Below are positions 25,061-36,722 of a stretch of DNA of 64,000 bases, piece after piece. Numbering within the stretch: the first letter of the stretch is position 1; each line of letters starts with the position of its first letter. Position numbers and translations under genes: made by a program. Location: assembly GCF_003589745.1 (NCBI RefSeq), contig NZ_CP032364.1, positions 310,001-374,000 on the forward strand, given 5' to 3'. Below the pieces are notes generated by a model. The model was not told the origin of the DNA and ran no database searches. It worked only from the letters and a program-made list of their open reading frames with translations. The stretch comes from Lachnoanaerobaculum umeaense (GTDB taxonomy: Bacteria; Bacillota; Clostridia; Lachnospirales; Lachnospiraceae).

Positions 25061-26977
25061 TTAATTTGCAACCGGACCTACACTTGCTCTTGTAGAGACT
25101 GTAGCTGAGGTAGGTTCCACAGTTGTTGAAGTGTTTTCTGCAACAACAGGCGTCATAGCACCTGAGGAATCTATATTGTAGTCTGTGCCATTTACGTTTA
25201 CTGTTGTATTTGCCAACATTTTTCCGCTGTCATCAAGATAGTAGGAGATATTGTCGACATTTACCATTCCTTTTGCCATAGAACCGGAAGTGTTGAAATA
25301 GTACCAAGAGTTGTCGGCATTTACCCAACCGGTTTTCATAGCACCACTCGGAGATAGGAAATATCTTTGATTGTTTTGATCAAGCCATCCGGTTTGCATT
25401 TTACCGGAATTATCCATATAGTACCAAGTACCACCATCATTGATCCAACCGGTAGATATAGAACCGGACTTATTGATATAATACCATGCATTATCATTCT
25501 TTAACCAACCAGTTTGCATAGCACCTGAGTCGGTCATAAAATATTTGCTGTTTCCATCATTGATCCAACCGGTTTGCATTTTACCGGTATTGTCCATATA
25601 GTACAATAGACCACGGTCATTTACCCAACCGGTCAACATCTTACCGTTATTGTCCATATAATACCAGTTGCCACTATCACTGAGCCATCCCTTTGCCATG
25701 GCACCTGATTGTGAAAGGAAATATCTTGCATTGCCGATATCAGTCCATCCGGTCTGCATCTTACCGGTATTGTCCATATAATATCTTTGACTACCGGAGT
25801 CTACCCATCCGGTCTGCATTTTACCGGCATTATCCATAAAATACCAGACATTGTTATCCTTTACCCAACCGGTAGCCATAATACCTGAAGGATATAGGAA
25901 GTAATTATCTTTTCCTTCTATAAGCCAACCGGTTTGCATTTTACCGTCTTTGTCAGCGTAGTATTTTTTACTGCTGTCAGTAAACCAGCCTGTAAGCATT
26001 TTTCCGTCGTTATTATCCAAATAGTACCAAGCATCACTTTCTTTGTACCAGCCTTTTTTTGCAGCACCTTTTTTTGAAGGATCCAGATAATAGCTGGCAT
26101 TATTATCAGTAAACCAGCCAGTCTTGGCAGTACCGTTTGAATCCATGTAGTATGAATTGTTACCATCGTGAATCCATGCATCTTTTACCATATTGTAGTC
26201 TTTGTAATAATATGTCTTTCCGGCAATAGTTCTCCATGTATTAGCCGGAATTTTATCTGAAAAAGATTTGTATTGGAAGTCGATATCTACATTGCCATTT
26301 ATACCATTTACCCTTCCTGTACTGGTAGCCTGCCACATAACAGGATTTGGATATGAATGCTTTACATTATATCTGGCAACCCAAATATCATATTTTTTAA
26401 GTGCGTTCATATCAAGCTTGTTTGCAATCCAATAATCATTAGCATAAAGTATCGGATAATATCCTGCAGCTTCAACCTTATTGCAGAAAGTCTTTATAAT
26501 AGCAGTAAGTTCGTCTTTTGAGAGCTTACCTTGAGTATTCATATCCTCAACATCAAATGCTACAGGATATGAAATCGGATAATCTTTTATTATATCTAAA
26601 ACAAAATCAGCCTCGGCATCAGCTTGTTCGACATTCATTGCATAGGAGTATATATATATTCCAAGCTTTATACCCCTTTTATTTGCTTCGGTCAGATTTC
26701 TTCTTATAACAGGATCTATTTTACCTTTGTATCTGGTTCCATGTATGATAAATTGCACATCATCAGCAGCAACTTTATCCCAGTTTACATCACCCTGATA
26801 ATGCGACAGGTCAATACCTCTTGCAACTACTCCGGAAAGTGATGAGCCGTCAAGCATCTGATATACACCCGGGCTTTGCATAGTCCACTCATTTGCTGCA
26901 AAGGCAGTCATGGGAGAGAGCAAAGATATAGCAAGTGACAAGGACATAACAGTTTTTGCAAATTTGTTTAAATACAT
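25061..26977 (-). CDS. Secreted GH25 lysozyme with cell-wall-binding repeats
   Basis: A 638-residue secreted protein. There is a signal peptide (about 1-28, ending AFA-A). The GH25 muramidase domain spans about 52-245, with Asp56 in GIDLSHYQG and the Asp142-x-Glu144 pair in VAFDVED. About 16 repeats of roughly 20 residues (TGW...YYMD..GKMQ) follow, covering 250-600. Such repeats bind choline or other teichoic-acid decorations, or glucans. A short Thr/Val/Ser-rich tail ends the protein. It would cut the peptidoglycan glycan strand, as an autolysin or bacteriolysin. A second repeat protein lies nine bases upstream, in the same direction. Confidence 0.9.
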   Translation of the reverse strand: MYLNKFAKTVMSLSLAISLLSPMTAFAANEWTMQSPGVYQMLDGSSLSGVVARGIDLSHYQGDVNWDKVAADDVQFIIHGTRYKGKIDPVIRRNLTEANKRGIKLGIYIYSYAMNVEQADAEADFVLDIIKDYPISYPVAFDVEDMNTQGKLSKDELTAIIKTFCNKVEAAGYYPILYANDYWIANKLDMNALKKYDIWVARYNVKHSYPNPVMWQATSTGRVNGINGNVDIDFQYKSFSDKIPANTWRTIAGKTYYYKDYNMVKDAWIHDGNNSYYMDSNGTAKTGWFTDNNASYYLDPSKKGAAKKGWYKESDAWYYLDNNDGKMLTGWFTDSSKKYYADKDGKMQTGWLIEGKDNYFLYPSGIMATGWVKDNNVWYFMDNAGKMQTGWVDSGSQRYYMDNTGKMQTGWTDIGNARYFLSQSGAMAKGWLSDSGNWYYMDNNGKMLTGWVNDRGLLYYMDNTGKMQTGWINDGNSKYFMTDSGAMQTGWLKNDNAWYYINKSGSISTGWINDGGTWYYMDNSGKMQTGWLDQNNQRYFLSPSGAMKTGWVNADNSWYYFNTSGSMAKGMVNVDNISYYLDDSGKMLANTTVNVNGTDYNIDSSGAMTPVVAENTSTTVEPTSATVSTRASVGPVAN

Positions 26978-26986
26978 TTCTTACCT

Positions 26987-28183
26987 CTATTTTGGTCCGG
27001 ATGTTTCACCGGGTTTTAATCCCACCTCGTCCTTACTTGAAGAACCATTTGATGGATTTTTCTGAGTTTCATCAGCAGGACTCTTAGCTTTTACTGTTTC
27101 TGATGGATTCTTAGTTTTAGGATCTTCAGTAGTATCTGTTTTCTTAGGTTCACCTGCAGTTGAAGCCGGAACTGTCGGCTGAGTAGATTCTTTTTTGTCT
27201 TCACTGGGTGCCGGAACTAAAGTTGCGGAGCCTGAAGTTTCTGTAGAAGCCTTGGAAGTTTCTGTAGTAGCTTTAGCATTTGAGCCTTCTTTACCCTCAG
27301 CTTTTTTTGTTTCGGATATAGCATTAGTGACACTGCTAGGAGTGCCACTAATATTTGTACATACACCATTTGCATCAAATGTGTATTCTTTGCCTTCTAT
27401 AGTTATAGATTTGCCTGCAACCATCTTACCGTCTGATTCAAAGTAATAATACTTGTCATTCAATTTTACCCAACCGGTAATCATATGCCCTTTTTCATTA
27501 AAATAGTAGGATGTACCTGCTATCTTTTTGAAACCGAAGCTCATCTTACCATGATTTTCACCCTCAGCTTCTTCCATGTAGTACTTGTGGGTGCCGTCAT
27601 TTATCCAGCCTGTTTTCATAGAACCGTCAGCATTGAAATAGTAGTAAATACCGTCAATTTCATTCCATGAAGTGTACATTTTAGCGGAGCCTGAGAAATA
27701 ATAAGTCTTGTCCCCTACTTTTGTCCAACCAAAAGCAGCTCTTCCATCAGGTTTAAAATAATACCATGCTCCATCCATTTGTCTCCAGCCTGTAGCCATA
27801 GCACCAGAGCCTCTTAGGTAGTAATAGTTTGAATCACTCTTTAGCCAGCTTCCTTGCACAAGGCTTCCATTACTAAGAGTGTAGAACCATTCGTTACCAA
27901 CCTTAAACCATCCGGTAGCCATAATACCATTAGACTTGAAGTAGTACCACTTTGAATCAATTTTTTTCCAACCTGTAGTCATAACGCCATTGGATAGATC
28001 CATATAGTAATATCCACTGGAAGACTGTAACCAGCTTTTGTGAGTTTGTCCATCTTCATCTATATAGGTCCAGGTTCCATTGTCAGATTTCCAACCGGCT
28101 GCATATATGGCTGAAATGGTAGAAAGTGAAAGTAATCCACTCAGTGCACCTGTAAGCAACATTTTTCTGATAGTATGTTTCAT
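26987..28183 (-). CDS. Secreted cell-wall-binding repeat protein with Ser/Thr/Lys-rich tail
   Basis: A 398-residue protein. It has a signal peptide (about 1-28, ending IYA-A), about eleven Trp/Tyr/Gly-rich binding repeats (30-285), and a low-complexity tail (about 295-398) rich in Ser, Thr, Pro, Lys and Glu with no sortase motif. No catalytic domain is visible, so it is probably a structural or adhesive surface protein held through its repeats. Start is ATG 28183 behind AAAGGAGG. It is the promoter-proximal gene of a two-gene operon with the lysozyme. Confidence 0.82.
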   Translation of the reverse strand: MKHTIRKMLLTGALSGLLSLSTISAIYAAGWKSDNGTWTYIDEDGQTHKSWLQSSSGYYYMDLSNGVMTTGWKKIDSKWYYFKSNGIMATGWFKVGNEWFYTLSNGSLVQGSWLKSDSNYYYLRGSGAMATGWRQMDGAWYYFKPDGRAAFGWTKVGDKTYYFSGSAKMYTSWNEIDGIYYYFNADGSMKTGWINDGTHKYYMEEAEGENHGKMSFGFKKIAGTSYYFNEKGHMITGWVKLNDKYYYFESDGKMVAGKSITIEGKEYTFDANGVCTNISGTPSSVTNAISETKKAEGKEGSNAKATTETSKASTETSGSATLVPAPSEDKKESTQPTVPASTAGEPKKTDTTEDPKTKNPSETVKAKSPADETQKNPSNGSSSKDEVGLKPGETSGPK

Positions 28184-28438
28184 ATATCCTCCTTTTACTT
28201 TATTTGAGTTGCAAGGAAATACCCTAAAACTCTATTGTGATTTATTATAGCATTTTAATCGGTAATAAAATAGCACATATATTATAACAAATATTTACAA
28301 TTTAAAGAACACCATTTTATATTATTTTAAAATGTGATTGCCTTTTCGAGCCTGGATTATAATAATATCAAAGAATATTGTTAAAATATTATTTTAAATA
28401 TTTTTCTCAGATAATGTATATAGTTAAAAACACTAATA

Positions 28439-28467
28439 TAGACAAGAGAAGATTATATAGGTATAAT
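28439..28467 (+). promoter_or_regulatory. Candidate sigma-A promoter of the ATP synthase operon
   Basis: TAGACA (28439-28444), a 17-base spacer and TATAAT (28462-28467) lie about 75 bases before atpZ. The rest of the 357-base gap (28184-28540) is AT-rich and holds the divergent promoter of the repeat-protein operon, which I could not place exactly. Confidence 0.55.
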
Positions 28468-28540
28468 AATAAAATCGAAAAATATAAAATGTGATATTGA
28501 AAGTTTTTATAGTTTTGGGGTATAGTAGGAGGTGAAATAG

Positions 28541-28834
28541 ATGGAAGCACTAAGATACTTGTCATTAATTTCACAGGTGGGTTTTACTATGGTTACACCG
28601 ATTTTACTCTGTACGTTTATTGGTATTAAGTTGGAGCAAAGATTCGAATTTCCATTCACTTTGATATTTATAATACTTGGGGTAATAAGTGGATGCATGT
28701 CCGGATTTAAATTGATTATGAATACCATCAAAAAGATGGATAAAAAGAAAATAGAAGCCGACCTACAAGAACAAGAAAATAGTTTTGCATCGCCAAAAAG
28801 AGAAAGTAGGATTTTTAAGAATAAGGATGAGTAA
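28541..28834 (+). CDS. atpZ: AtpZ/AtpI-family small membrane protein
   Basis: A 97-residue protein with two membrane helices (about 10-30 and 38-60) and a charged C-terminal tail. Its position as first gene of the atp operon and the G-rich second helix match the AtpZ/AtpI family, which helps assemble the c-ring and may move Mg2+ or Ca2+. It starts behind AGGAGGTG, and the next start codon lies inside its 3' end. Confidence 0.78.
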   Translation: MEALRYLSLISQVGFTMVTPILLCTFIGIKLEQRFEFPFTLIFIILGVISGCMSGFKLIMNTIKKMDKKKIEADLQEQENSFASPKRESRIFKNKDE

Positions 28835-29240
28835 GGAAACAAAAAGAACCTGTCTATATATGGGCATGGGAGTTTTACTTTATGAGATTATTTTAAGTTT
28901 GGTATCTATCCCCTTTGCTAAGCTTATGAAATATTCAATCTACTCAATGGAACTGGGGATACTGGTAGGAACTATTTTGGTAATAGGCATGGTTATTGAT
29001 ATGGGTATATCCACTGAAGATAGTCTATATGGTGGTAGTCCTTCTTTTGCACAGAGAAAGATTATGATACATTCTTTGCTTAGGAAGGTGGCCCTATTTA
29101 TTGTTGTTGCAATATTTTGGAACAGTAGATACATAAATGCACTTGCGATTGTAATATCTGTTTTTGGTTTAAAATCGGGCGCATATATGTATCCACTGTT
29201 TAAAAAAATATTTGAAAAAGAAAGAAAGGAGGAGACATGA
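28827..29240 (+). CDS. atpI: ATP synthase subunit I (AtpI)
   Basis: A 137-residue protein with four hydrophobic helices, matching the AtpI family (assembly chaperone for the c-ring). The ATG at 28827, overlapping the atpZ stop, gives the usual length; an in-frame ATG at 28785 would add an unlikely basic extension inside atpZ. Its stop overlaps the atpB start. Confidence 0.75.
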   Translation: MSKETKRTCLYMGMGVLLYEIILSLVSIPFAKLMKYSIYSMELGILVGTILVIGMVIDMGISTEDSLYGGSPSFAQRKIMIHSLLRKVALFIVVAIFWNSRYINALAIVISVFGLKSGAYMYPLFKKIFEKERKEET

Positions 29241-29965
29241 GCTTAAGTATTTTAGCTGAAAGTGCAGCCGGAAGTAAAAATTTGGATTTCATGATACATG
29301 GCCTATATGAGTATAAGCTTTTTGGACAGAAACTTTATTTGACTACGACTACAGTTTCCTTGTTGATCGTTGTCTTATTGATTACTGTATTTGCCATTTT
29401 TGCAAATAGAGCAATAAAAGCAGTAGATCCATACAATGCCCCAAGTGGCTTTGTAAATTTCTTGGAATGCGGTATCGAAGCTTTGGAGGGAATGACTGAA
29501 ACTATACTTGGTGCAAACAAGGATAGATTCTTAAACTATATAGGAACGATATTTATCTTTATTTTTGTTTCAAACTTCAGTGGTTTGCTTGGACTTAGAA
29601 ATCCTACAGCGGATTATGGTGTGACATTCTTACTTGGACTTTTTACATTCTTAATAGTAAATTTCCAGGGTATAAAGAACAGGAAATTAAAACATTTCAC
29701 ATCGCTCTTTGAGCCGATACCATTGCTGTTCCCAATAAATGTTATTGGTGAAATAGCAAACCCGATATCTATATCATTGCGTCTTTTTGCAAACGTGCTT
29801 TCAGGTGTTTTGATCATGGGGCTTTGGTATGGTATGATGCCGATCTTTTTAAAAGTAGGTGTGCCATCATTCTTACATCTATATACAGATGTATTTTCAG
29901 GAGCACTACAGACATATGTTTTCTGTATGCTTAGCATGGTCTATATCAATGATAAATTAGAATAG
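29237..29965 (+). CDS. atpB: ATP synthase subunit a
   Basis: A 242-residue Fo stator protein with five or six membrane helices. The family signature GEIANPISISLRLFANVLSG carries the essential Arg182 that faces the c-ring carboxylates. Length is normal for Clostridia. The start overlaps atpI (ATGA), so translation is coupled. An 80-base gap to atpE contains a strong ribosome site. Confidence 0.95.
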   Translation: MSLSILAESAAGSKNLDFMIHGLYEYKLFGQKLYLTTTTVSLLIVVLLITVFAIFANRAIKAVDPYNAPSGFVNFLECGIEALEGMTETILGANKDRFLNYIGTIFIFIFVSNFSGLLGLRNPTADYGVTFLLGLFTFLIVNFQGIKNRKLKHFTSLFEPIPLLFPINVIGEIANPISISLRLFANVLSGVLIMGLWYGMMPIFLKVGVPSFLHLYTDVFSGALQTYVFCMLSMVYINDKLE

Positions 29966-30020
29966 TTCATTGAATAGTAAAATATTTTCATGGATTTAAG
30001 TGAGCAGGAGTATCACTTGA

Positions 30021-30302
<282 letters not shown>

Positions 30303-30314
30303 TTTGGAGGTTTT

Positions 30315-30830
30315 ATGGAAAGACTGATAGGATTTGACCCTCAGCTTTTGGCTGATTCAGCCATTACCGGCTTTGCGGTCCTTTTCTTGTTCTTTATTCT
30401 TTCCTATTTGCTTTTTGATCCGGCTAAGGAGATGCTCAAGAAAAGAAGAGAGCGAGTTGCTGGTGACTTGGAAAGTGCGAAAGATGCAAAGGCAAAAGCT
30501 GATGCTCTCAAGGCTGAATACGAAGAAAGATTGGCCTCTTTTCAAAAGCAGGCTGATGCAATCTTAGAGGATGCCAGAAAAAGGGCAAAGGATAGAGAAA
30601 ACGAAATCATAGAAGAAGCAAAGGCAGAAGCTAGAAGAATTACTGACAGGGCTAACAACGAGATAGAGTTGGCAAAGAAAAAAGCTATGGAAGAAGTAAA
30701 ATCAAATATAGTGGATGTGGCTTCGATTATTGCAAGCAAGGCAGTAAATTCTGCAATGAATGTTGAAGTGCAGGATAGACTTGTGGAAGAGACTTTAAAA
30801 GAAATCGGAGATGGTACATGGCAAAATTAG
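30315..30830 (+). CDS. atpF: ATP synthase subunit b
   Basis: A 171-residue peripheral stalk subunit. It has one N-terminal membrane helix (about 17-37) and a long Ala/Lys/Glu-rich amphipathic helix (about 45-150) typical of the b-subunit coiled coil. It overlaps atpH by 13 bases. Confidence 0.93.
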   Translation: MERLIGFDPQLLADSAITGFAVLFLFFILSYLLFDPAKEMLKKRRERVAGDLESAKDAKAKADALKAEYEERLASFQKQADAILEDARKRAKDRENEIIEEAKAEARRITDRANNEIELAKKKAMEEVKSNIVDVASIIASKAVNSAMNVEVQDRLVEETLKEIGDGTWQN

Positions 30831-31351
30831 TGTCCAAAGTATATGGAGATGCTTATGTGTCGGTAGTATCTGAAAAGAACAATCTGATTGATGCACTTGA
30901 AGAAATAAAATCTGTAAAGAATATTTTTACTGAAAACAATGAAATCATGGGACTTCTTGATTCACCTAAGATGGATGATGAAGAAAAAATTGATTTTGTA
31001 AAGGGAATATTTGAGAATCATATCAGTGTTGATTCATTGGGATTTTTATTAACTATAATCGAAAAGAAGAGACAGGCTGAACTTTTATCTATACTTGAGT
31101 ATGTTATAGATTGTATAAAGGAGCTTCTTCTTATCGGAAAGGCAACTATTACCACCGCATTGCCGCTAGATGATGCAAAGAAAGATAAAATAGTGGATGA
31201 GCTTTTGAAGTCATCACATTATAAATCTCTCGAAGCGGAATATGTGGTAGATGAGAGTATCATAGGTGGTATTGTCATTAGAATTGGTGATAGAGTTGTG
31301 GATTCAAGTGTAAAAACAAGAATTGATAAGATGAGAAAAATGTTATCATAA
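30818..31351 (+). CDS. atpH: ATP synthase subunit delta
   Basis: A 177-residue stalk protein that joins b to the top of F1. It has the N-terminal helical bundle and the C-terminal IIGGIVIRIGDRVVDSSVKTRI signature region with its G-x-x-x-R/D pattern. Start is ATG 30818 inside the end of atpF. Confidence 0.93.
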   Translation: MAKLVSKVYGDAYVSVVSEKNNLIDALEEIKSVKNIFTENNEIMGLLDSPKMDDEEKIDFVKGIFENHISVDSLGFLLTIIEKKRQAELLSILEYVIDCIKELLLIGKATITTALPLDDAKKDKIVDELLKSSHYKSLEAEYVVDESIIGGIVIRIGDRVVDSSVKTRIDKMRKMLS

Positions 31352-31396
31352 GCCGTATTACCGGCAAAAAGTTTAAAGAAAAGAGGTACGAGTCTA

Positions 31397-32896
31397 GTGA
31401 ATCTAAGACCTGAAGAAATCAGCTCAGTTATAAAAGAGCAGATAAATAAGTATTCAACTAAACTCGAGGTATCAGATGTGGGTACTGTTATCCAGGTAGC
31501 AGACGGTATTGCAAGAATACATGGTCTTGCTAAGGCTATGCAGGGTGAGCTTTTGGAATTTCCGGGAGATGTTTACGGCATGGTTCTTAACTTGGAAGAG
31601 GACAATGTTGGTGCTGTTTTACTTGGTGATAAGAAGAATATCAGCGAGGGAGATACAGTAAAGACCACAGGTAGAGTTGTAGAGGTTCCTGTAGGAGATG
31701 CACTTACAGGCAGAGTTGTAAACGCGCTTGGACAGCCAATCGACGGAAAGGGACCTATAACTTCAGATACCTTTAGAAGAATAGAGAGAGTTGCACATGG
31801 TGTTATCGAAAGAAAATCAGTAGATACACCACTTCAAACAGGAATAAAGGCCATTGATGCTATGATTCCTATAGGAAGAGGACAAAGAGAGCTTATAATC
31901 GGTGACAGACAGACAGGAAAGACTTCTATTGCTGTAGATACTATAATCAATCAAAAAGGACAGAATGTTCATTGTATCTATGTTGCTATAGGGCAGAAGG
32001 CCTCTACTGTCGCATCAATTGTAAAGACTTTTGAGGATTATGGTGCTATGGACTATACTACAGTAGTAGTTTCTACTGCAAGTGATCTTGCACCGCTTCA
32101 ATATATAGCACCTTACTCAGGTTGTGCTATAGGTGAGGAATGGATGGAAAGAGGAGAGGATGTATTGGTAGTATATGATGATCTTACAAAACATGCTGCC
32201 GCATATCGTACACTTTCACTTCTTCTTAAGAGACCACCGGGACGTGAGGCTTATCCGGGTGATGTATTCTATCTTCACTCAAGACTTCTTGAGAGAGCTT
32301 CAAGATTGTCAGAAGACCTTGGTGGCGGTTCACTTACCGCATTGCCTATAATAGAAACTCAGGCGGGAGACGTTTCAGCGTATATTCCTACAAATGTTAT
32401 TTCTATTACAGACGGTCAGATCTATCTTGAGACAGAGATGTTCAATGCGGGATTCAGACCTGCCATAAATGCCGGACTTTCAGTATCAAGAGTAGGTGGT
32501 TCTGCTCAGATTAAGGCTATGAAGAAGATTGCAGGACCAATAAGATTGGAGCTTGCACAGTATAGAGAACTTGCATCATTTGCACAGTTTGGTTCAGAGC
32601 TTGATGAAGCTACAAAGAATCAGTTGGCACAGGGCGAGAGAATCAGAGAGATCTTAAAGCAGCCAAACTACAAGCCAATGCCTGTAGAGTATCAGATAAT
32701 TATTATCTTTGCTGCTACAAGAAAGCTCTTACTGGATGTCCCTACTGATAAGATACTTGAATTTGAAGAGAAGCTCTTTAAGTTTGTAGAGAGCAAACAT
32801 CCTGAGATAGCTGCAGAGATAAGAGATAAAAAAGAAATTTCTGATGATTTAGCAAAAAAACTTACAGATGTTATCAATGAATGTAAGAAAGCATAG
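31397..32896 (+). CDS. atpA: ATP synthase subunit alpha
   Basis: A 499-residue F1 subunit. The non-catalytic nucleotide site P-loop GDRQTGKT lies at about 169-176, and the [21 protein letters not shown] region and [20 protein letters not shown] follow. The start is GTG 31397, preceded by AAGAGG at a suitable distance; no ATG gives the conserved N-terminus (LRPEEISS). Confidence 0.97.
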   Translation: MNLRPEEISSVIKEQINKYSTKLEVSDVGTVIQVADGIARIHGLAKAMQGELLEFPGDVYGMVLNLEEDNVGAVLLGDKKNISEGDTVKTTGRVVEVPVGDALTGRVVNALGQPIDGKGPITSDTFRRIERVAHGVIERKSVDTPLQTGIKAIDAMIPIGRGQRELIIGDRQTGKTSIAVDTIINQKGQNVHCIYVAIGQKASTVASIVKTFEDYGAMDYTTVVVSTASDLAPLQYIAPYSGCAIGEEWMERGEDVLVVYDDLTKHAAAYRTLSLLLKRPPGREAYPGDVFYLHSRLLERASRLSEDLGGGSLTALPIIETQAGDVSAYIPTNVISITDGQIYLETEMFNAGFRPAINAGLSVSRVGGSAQIKAMKKIAGPIRLELAQYRELASFAQFGSELDEATKNQLAQGERIREILKQPNYKPMPVEYQIIIIFAATRKLLLDVPTDKILEFEEKLFKFVESKHPEIAAEIRDKKEISDDLAKKLTDVINECKKA

Positions 32897-32908
32897 TGCA
32901 GGTGTGTT

Positions 32909-33775
32909 ATGGCTTCAATGAAGGAAATTAAGCGTAGGCGTGCAGCGATACAAAACACTGCTCAGATTACCAAAGCCATGAAACTTGTAGCAACAGTTAA
33001 GCTTCAAAAAGCAAGAGCAAAAGCAGAAGCTTCGAAACCATATTTTACTATGATGTATCAGACTATAGCATCCATGCTTGAAAAAAGTGAAAATATCACT
33101 CATAAGTATCTTAAAAAGAACGAGGGTGGAAAGACAGGTGTATTAGTCGTTACAGGAAATAGAGGTCTTGCAGGAGGCTATAACAATGCTGTAAGCAGAC
33201 AGGTAATAAACGAATTTGAAAGTAAAAATACACTCATATATTCAGTGGGTAAAAAGGGTAGAGATGCACTTTTACATAAAGGCTTTGAAGTAGAGGGAGA
33301 CTTTTCAGAGATTGTGGAAGAGCCACTATATAATGATGCGGCAGATATTACCAAAGTAATGCTTGATGATTATGAAAGTGGAAAACTCTCAGAGATTTAT
33401 GTGATATATACTAATTTTAAGAATACAGTGGTACATGATCCTGTACTTTTAAAATTACTTCCACTAAGTAAGGAAGATTTATTACAGCCTGAGACAGAGG
33501 TAAGTGAGGGACCAAGAGCCCTTATGAATTATTCTCCCAATGAAGATGAAGTATTGGATGCTATAATTCCAAAATACATTTCTTCTGTTATTTATGGTGG
33601 TCTGATGCAGTCTGTTGCTTCAGAAAACGGTGCCAGAATGACCGCTATGGATTCTGCAACATCAAATGCAGAAGAACTTATAGATAAGCTTGGCTTACAG
33701 TACAATAGAGCTCGCCAGGGTGCAATCACTCAAGAGCTTACAGAAATTGTGGCCGGAGCTAACGCCATAGAATAA
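32909..33775 (+). CDS. atpG: ATP synthase subunit gamma
   Basis: A 288-residue central rotor shaft. The N-terminal MKEIKRRRAAIQNTAQITKAM helix and the C-terminal RMTAMDSATSNAEELIDKL / NRARQGAITQELTEIV helices are the family signatures. It begins 12 bases after atpA. Confidence 0.96.
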   Translation: MASMKEIKRRRAAIQNTAQITKAMKLVATVKLQKARAKAEASKPYFTMMYQTIASMLEKSENITHKYLKKNEGGKTGVLVVTGNRGLAGGYNNAVSRQVINEFESKNTLIYSVGKKGRDALLHKGFEVEGDFSEIVEEPLYNDAADITKVMLDDYESGKLSEIYVIYTNFKNTVVHDPVLLKLLPLSKEDLLQPETEVSEGPRALMNYSPNEDEVLDAIIPKYISSVIYGGLMQSVASENGARMTAMDSATSNAEELIDKLGLQYNRARQGAITQELTEIVAGANAIE

Positions 33776-35206
<1,431 letters not shown>

Positions 35207-35214
35207 GAGGTATT

Positions 35215-35616
35215 ATGGACAAGTTTGCATTAAAAATAATGTGTCCTGATCATGTTTTTTTTGAGGGGGATGCTACTATGGTCGAGTTTACAACAACACA
35301 GGGAAATGTCGGTATATATGCCAAGCATATCCCTATGGTGAATGTAATAGCACCGGGTAAGCTGACTATACATTGTGAGGACGGCAGTGAAAAAATCTGT
35401 GCTCTTCACTCAGGCTTTTCTGAAATATTACAGGATAAGGTTATCATACTTGCAGATTCATGTGAGTATGGTGATGAGATAGATGTTGTCAGAGCCAAAG
35501 AGGCTGCGGAAAGAGCCAAGAGAAGACTTGAGCAAAAAGATGGCATAGATATAGCTAGAGCAGAGCTTGCACTTAGAAGAGCATTGGTTCGTCTGGATGT
35601 AGCAGGAAATAAATAA
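35215..35616 (+). CDS. atpC: ATP synthase subunit epsilon
   Basis: A 133-residue protein with an N-terminal beta sandwich (about 1-85) and a C-terminal two-helix domain that can inhibit ATP hydrolysis. Starts behind TAGGAGG eight bases after atpD and is the last gene of the operon. Confidence 0.94.
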   Translation: MDKFALKIMCPDHVFFEGDATMVEFTTTQGNVGIYAKHIPMVNVIAPGKLTIHCEDGSEKICALHSGFSEILQDKVIILADSCEYGDEIDVVRAKEAAERAKRRLEQKDGIDIARAELALRRALVRLDVAGNK

Positions 35617-35628
35617 ATTACGAGGATT

Positions 35629-35675
35629 GTATGTATATTTTCTTAAAAAGGAAGATAATATATACAGTCCTTTTT
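35629..35675 (+). terminator. Terminator of ATP synthase operon
   Basis: An imperfect hairpin (GTATGTATATTTTCTT paired with AAGATAATATATAC, loop A-rich) ends in a run of six T residues just after atpC. Confidence 0.65.
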
Positions 35676-35681
35676 TATTTC

Positions 35682-35710
35682 TTCACAGTTTTGTCAAATT
35701 ATGGTATTAT
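35682..35710 (+). promoter_or_regulatory. Candidate promoter of the rfb-glmM-leuA genes
   Basis: TTCACA (35682-35687), a 17-base spacer and TATTAT (35705-35710) lie about 60 bases before rfbA, just after the atp terminator. Confidence 0.4.
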
Positions 35711-35769
35711 TAAAGTTATTGAAAGTAGAGGGTTTGAGATTGAAAAAGCCCTATCGAAAGTGAGGAAAA

Positions 35770-36660
35770 ATGATGAAGGGTATTATATTAGCAGGTGGTA
35801 GCGGCACAAGATTATATCCGCTTACTAAAGTCACATCAAAACAGTTGCTACCTATTTATGACAAGCCGATGATTTATTATCCGATTTCTGTATTGATGGA
35901 GGCCGGTATCAGAGAAATACTTATAATTTCCACACCGGAGGATACCCCTAGGTTTAAAGAATTGCTTGGAGACGGTACACAATTTGGGCTTAACTTAGAG
36001 TATGCCGTTCAACCAAGTCCGGATGGATTGGCACAGGCATTCATAATTGGTGAAGAGTTTATAGGTAATGATCCGGTGGCAATGATACTTGGCGATAATA
36101 TTTTCCATGGACATGGACTTAAAAATCATTTGAAATCAGCAGCTTCAAAGGCAAAGGGTGCCACAGTATTCGGCTACTATGTGGATGATCCGGAAAGATT
36201 TGGAATCGTAGAATTTGACAAAAATGGTAAGGCTATTTCTATAGAGGAGAAACCACAAAAGCCAAAGAGTAATTACTGTGTTACAGGACTCTATTTCTAT
36301 GATAATGATGTAGTAGAATATGCCAAGAATCTAAAGCCTTCTGCCAGAGGAGAGCTTGAAATCACAGATCTTAATAGAATCTATCTTGAAAAGGGAGAGC
36401 TTGATGTAAAGCTTCTTGGAAAAGGATTTACATGGCTGGATACCGGAACACATGAGAGCCTTGTAGAGGCTACAAATTTTGTATATACCATTGAAACACA
36501 TCAGCATAGAAAGATAGCATGTTTGGAAGAAATTGCATACTTAAATGGCTGGATAAGTGACGAAGAACTCTTGAAAGCTTATGAAATATTTAAGAAAAAT
36601 CAGTATGGTAAATATCTGAAAGATGTATATGATGGAAAGTATATAGATAATTTGCATTAA
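35770..36660 (+). CDS. rfbA: Glucose-1-phosphate thymidylyltransferase
   Basis: A 296-residue nucleotidyltransferase. [17 protein letters not shown] is the nucleotide-binding signature; [19 protein letters not shown] and [13 protein letters not shown] complete the RmlA pattern. It makes dTDP-glucose from dTTP and glucose-1-phosphate, the first step to dTDP-rhamnose. Two adjacent ATGs (35770, 35773) are possible starts. Confidence 0.96.
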   Translation: MMKGIILAGGSGTRLYPLTKVTSKQLLPIYDKPMIYYPISVLMEAGIREILIISTPEDTPRFKELLGDGTQFGLNLEYAVQPSPDGLAQAFIIGEEFIGNDPVAMILGDNIFHGHGLKNHLKSAASKAKGATVFGYYVDDPERFGIVEFDKNGKAISIEEKPQKPKSNYCVTGLYFYDNDVVEYAKNLKPSARGELEITDLNRIYLEKGELDVKLLGKGFTWLDTGTHESLVEATNFVYTIETHQHRKIACLEEIAYLNGWISDEELLKAYEIFKKNQYGKYLKDVYDGKYIDNLH

Positions 36661-36663
36661 AGG

Positions 36664-36699
36664 AAAATCCTGTGAGATCATAAGCTAGAACGGGATTTT
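36664..36699 (+). terminator. Hairpin between rfbA and rfbB (possible attenuator)
   Basis: AAAATCCTG (36664-36672) can pair with CGGGATTTT (36691-36699) with one mismatch. It is followed by an A-rich, not T-rich, stretch, so termination is uncertain; it may set the relative levels of rfbA and rfbB or act as an mRNA processing site. Confidence 0.35.
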
Positions 36700-36722
36700 A
36701 AATAAAAATAAATGAGGTTAGT

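Noticed and set aside
25200..26180. Regular repeats of about 60 bases suggesting a CRISPR-like array
   Set aside because: The repeats are in frame and encode the Trp/Tyr/Gly cell-wall-binding units of the lysozyme; there are no identical short repeats with unique spacers.
28497..28526. TTGAAA / TATAGT pair (18-base spacer) just before atpZ
   Set aside because: The transcript start would fall inside the ribosome site; the pair at 28439-28467 is a better candidate.
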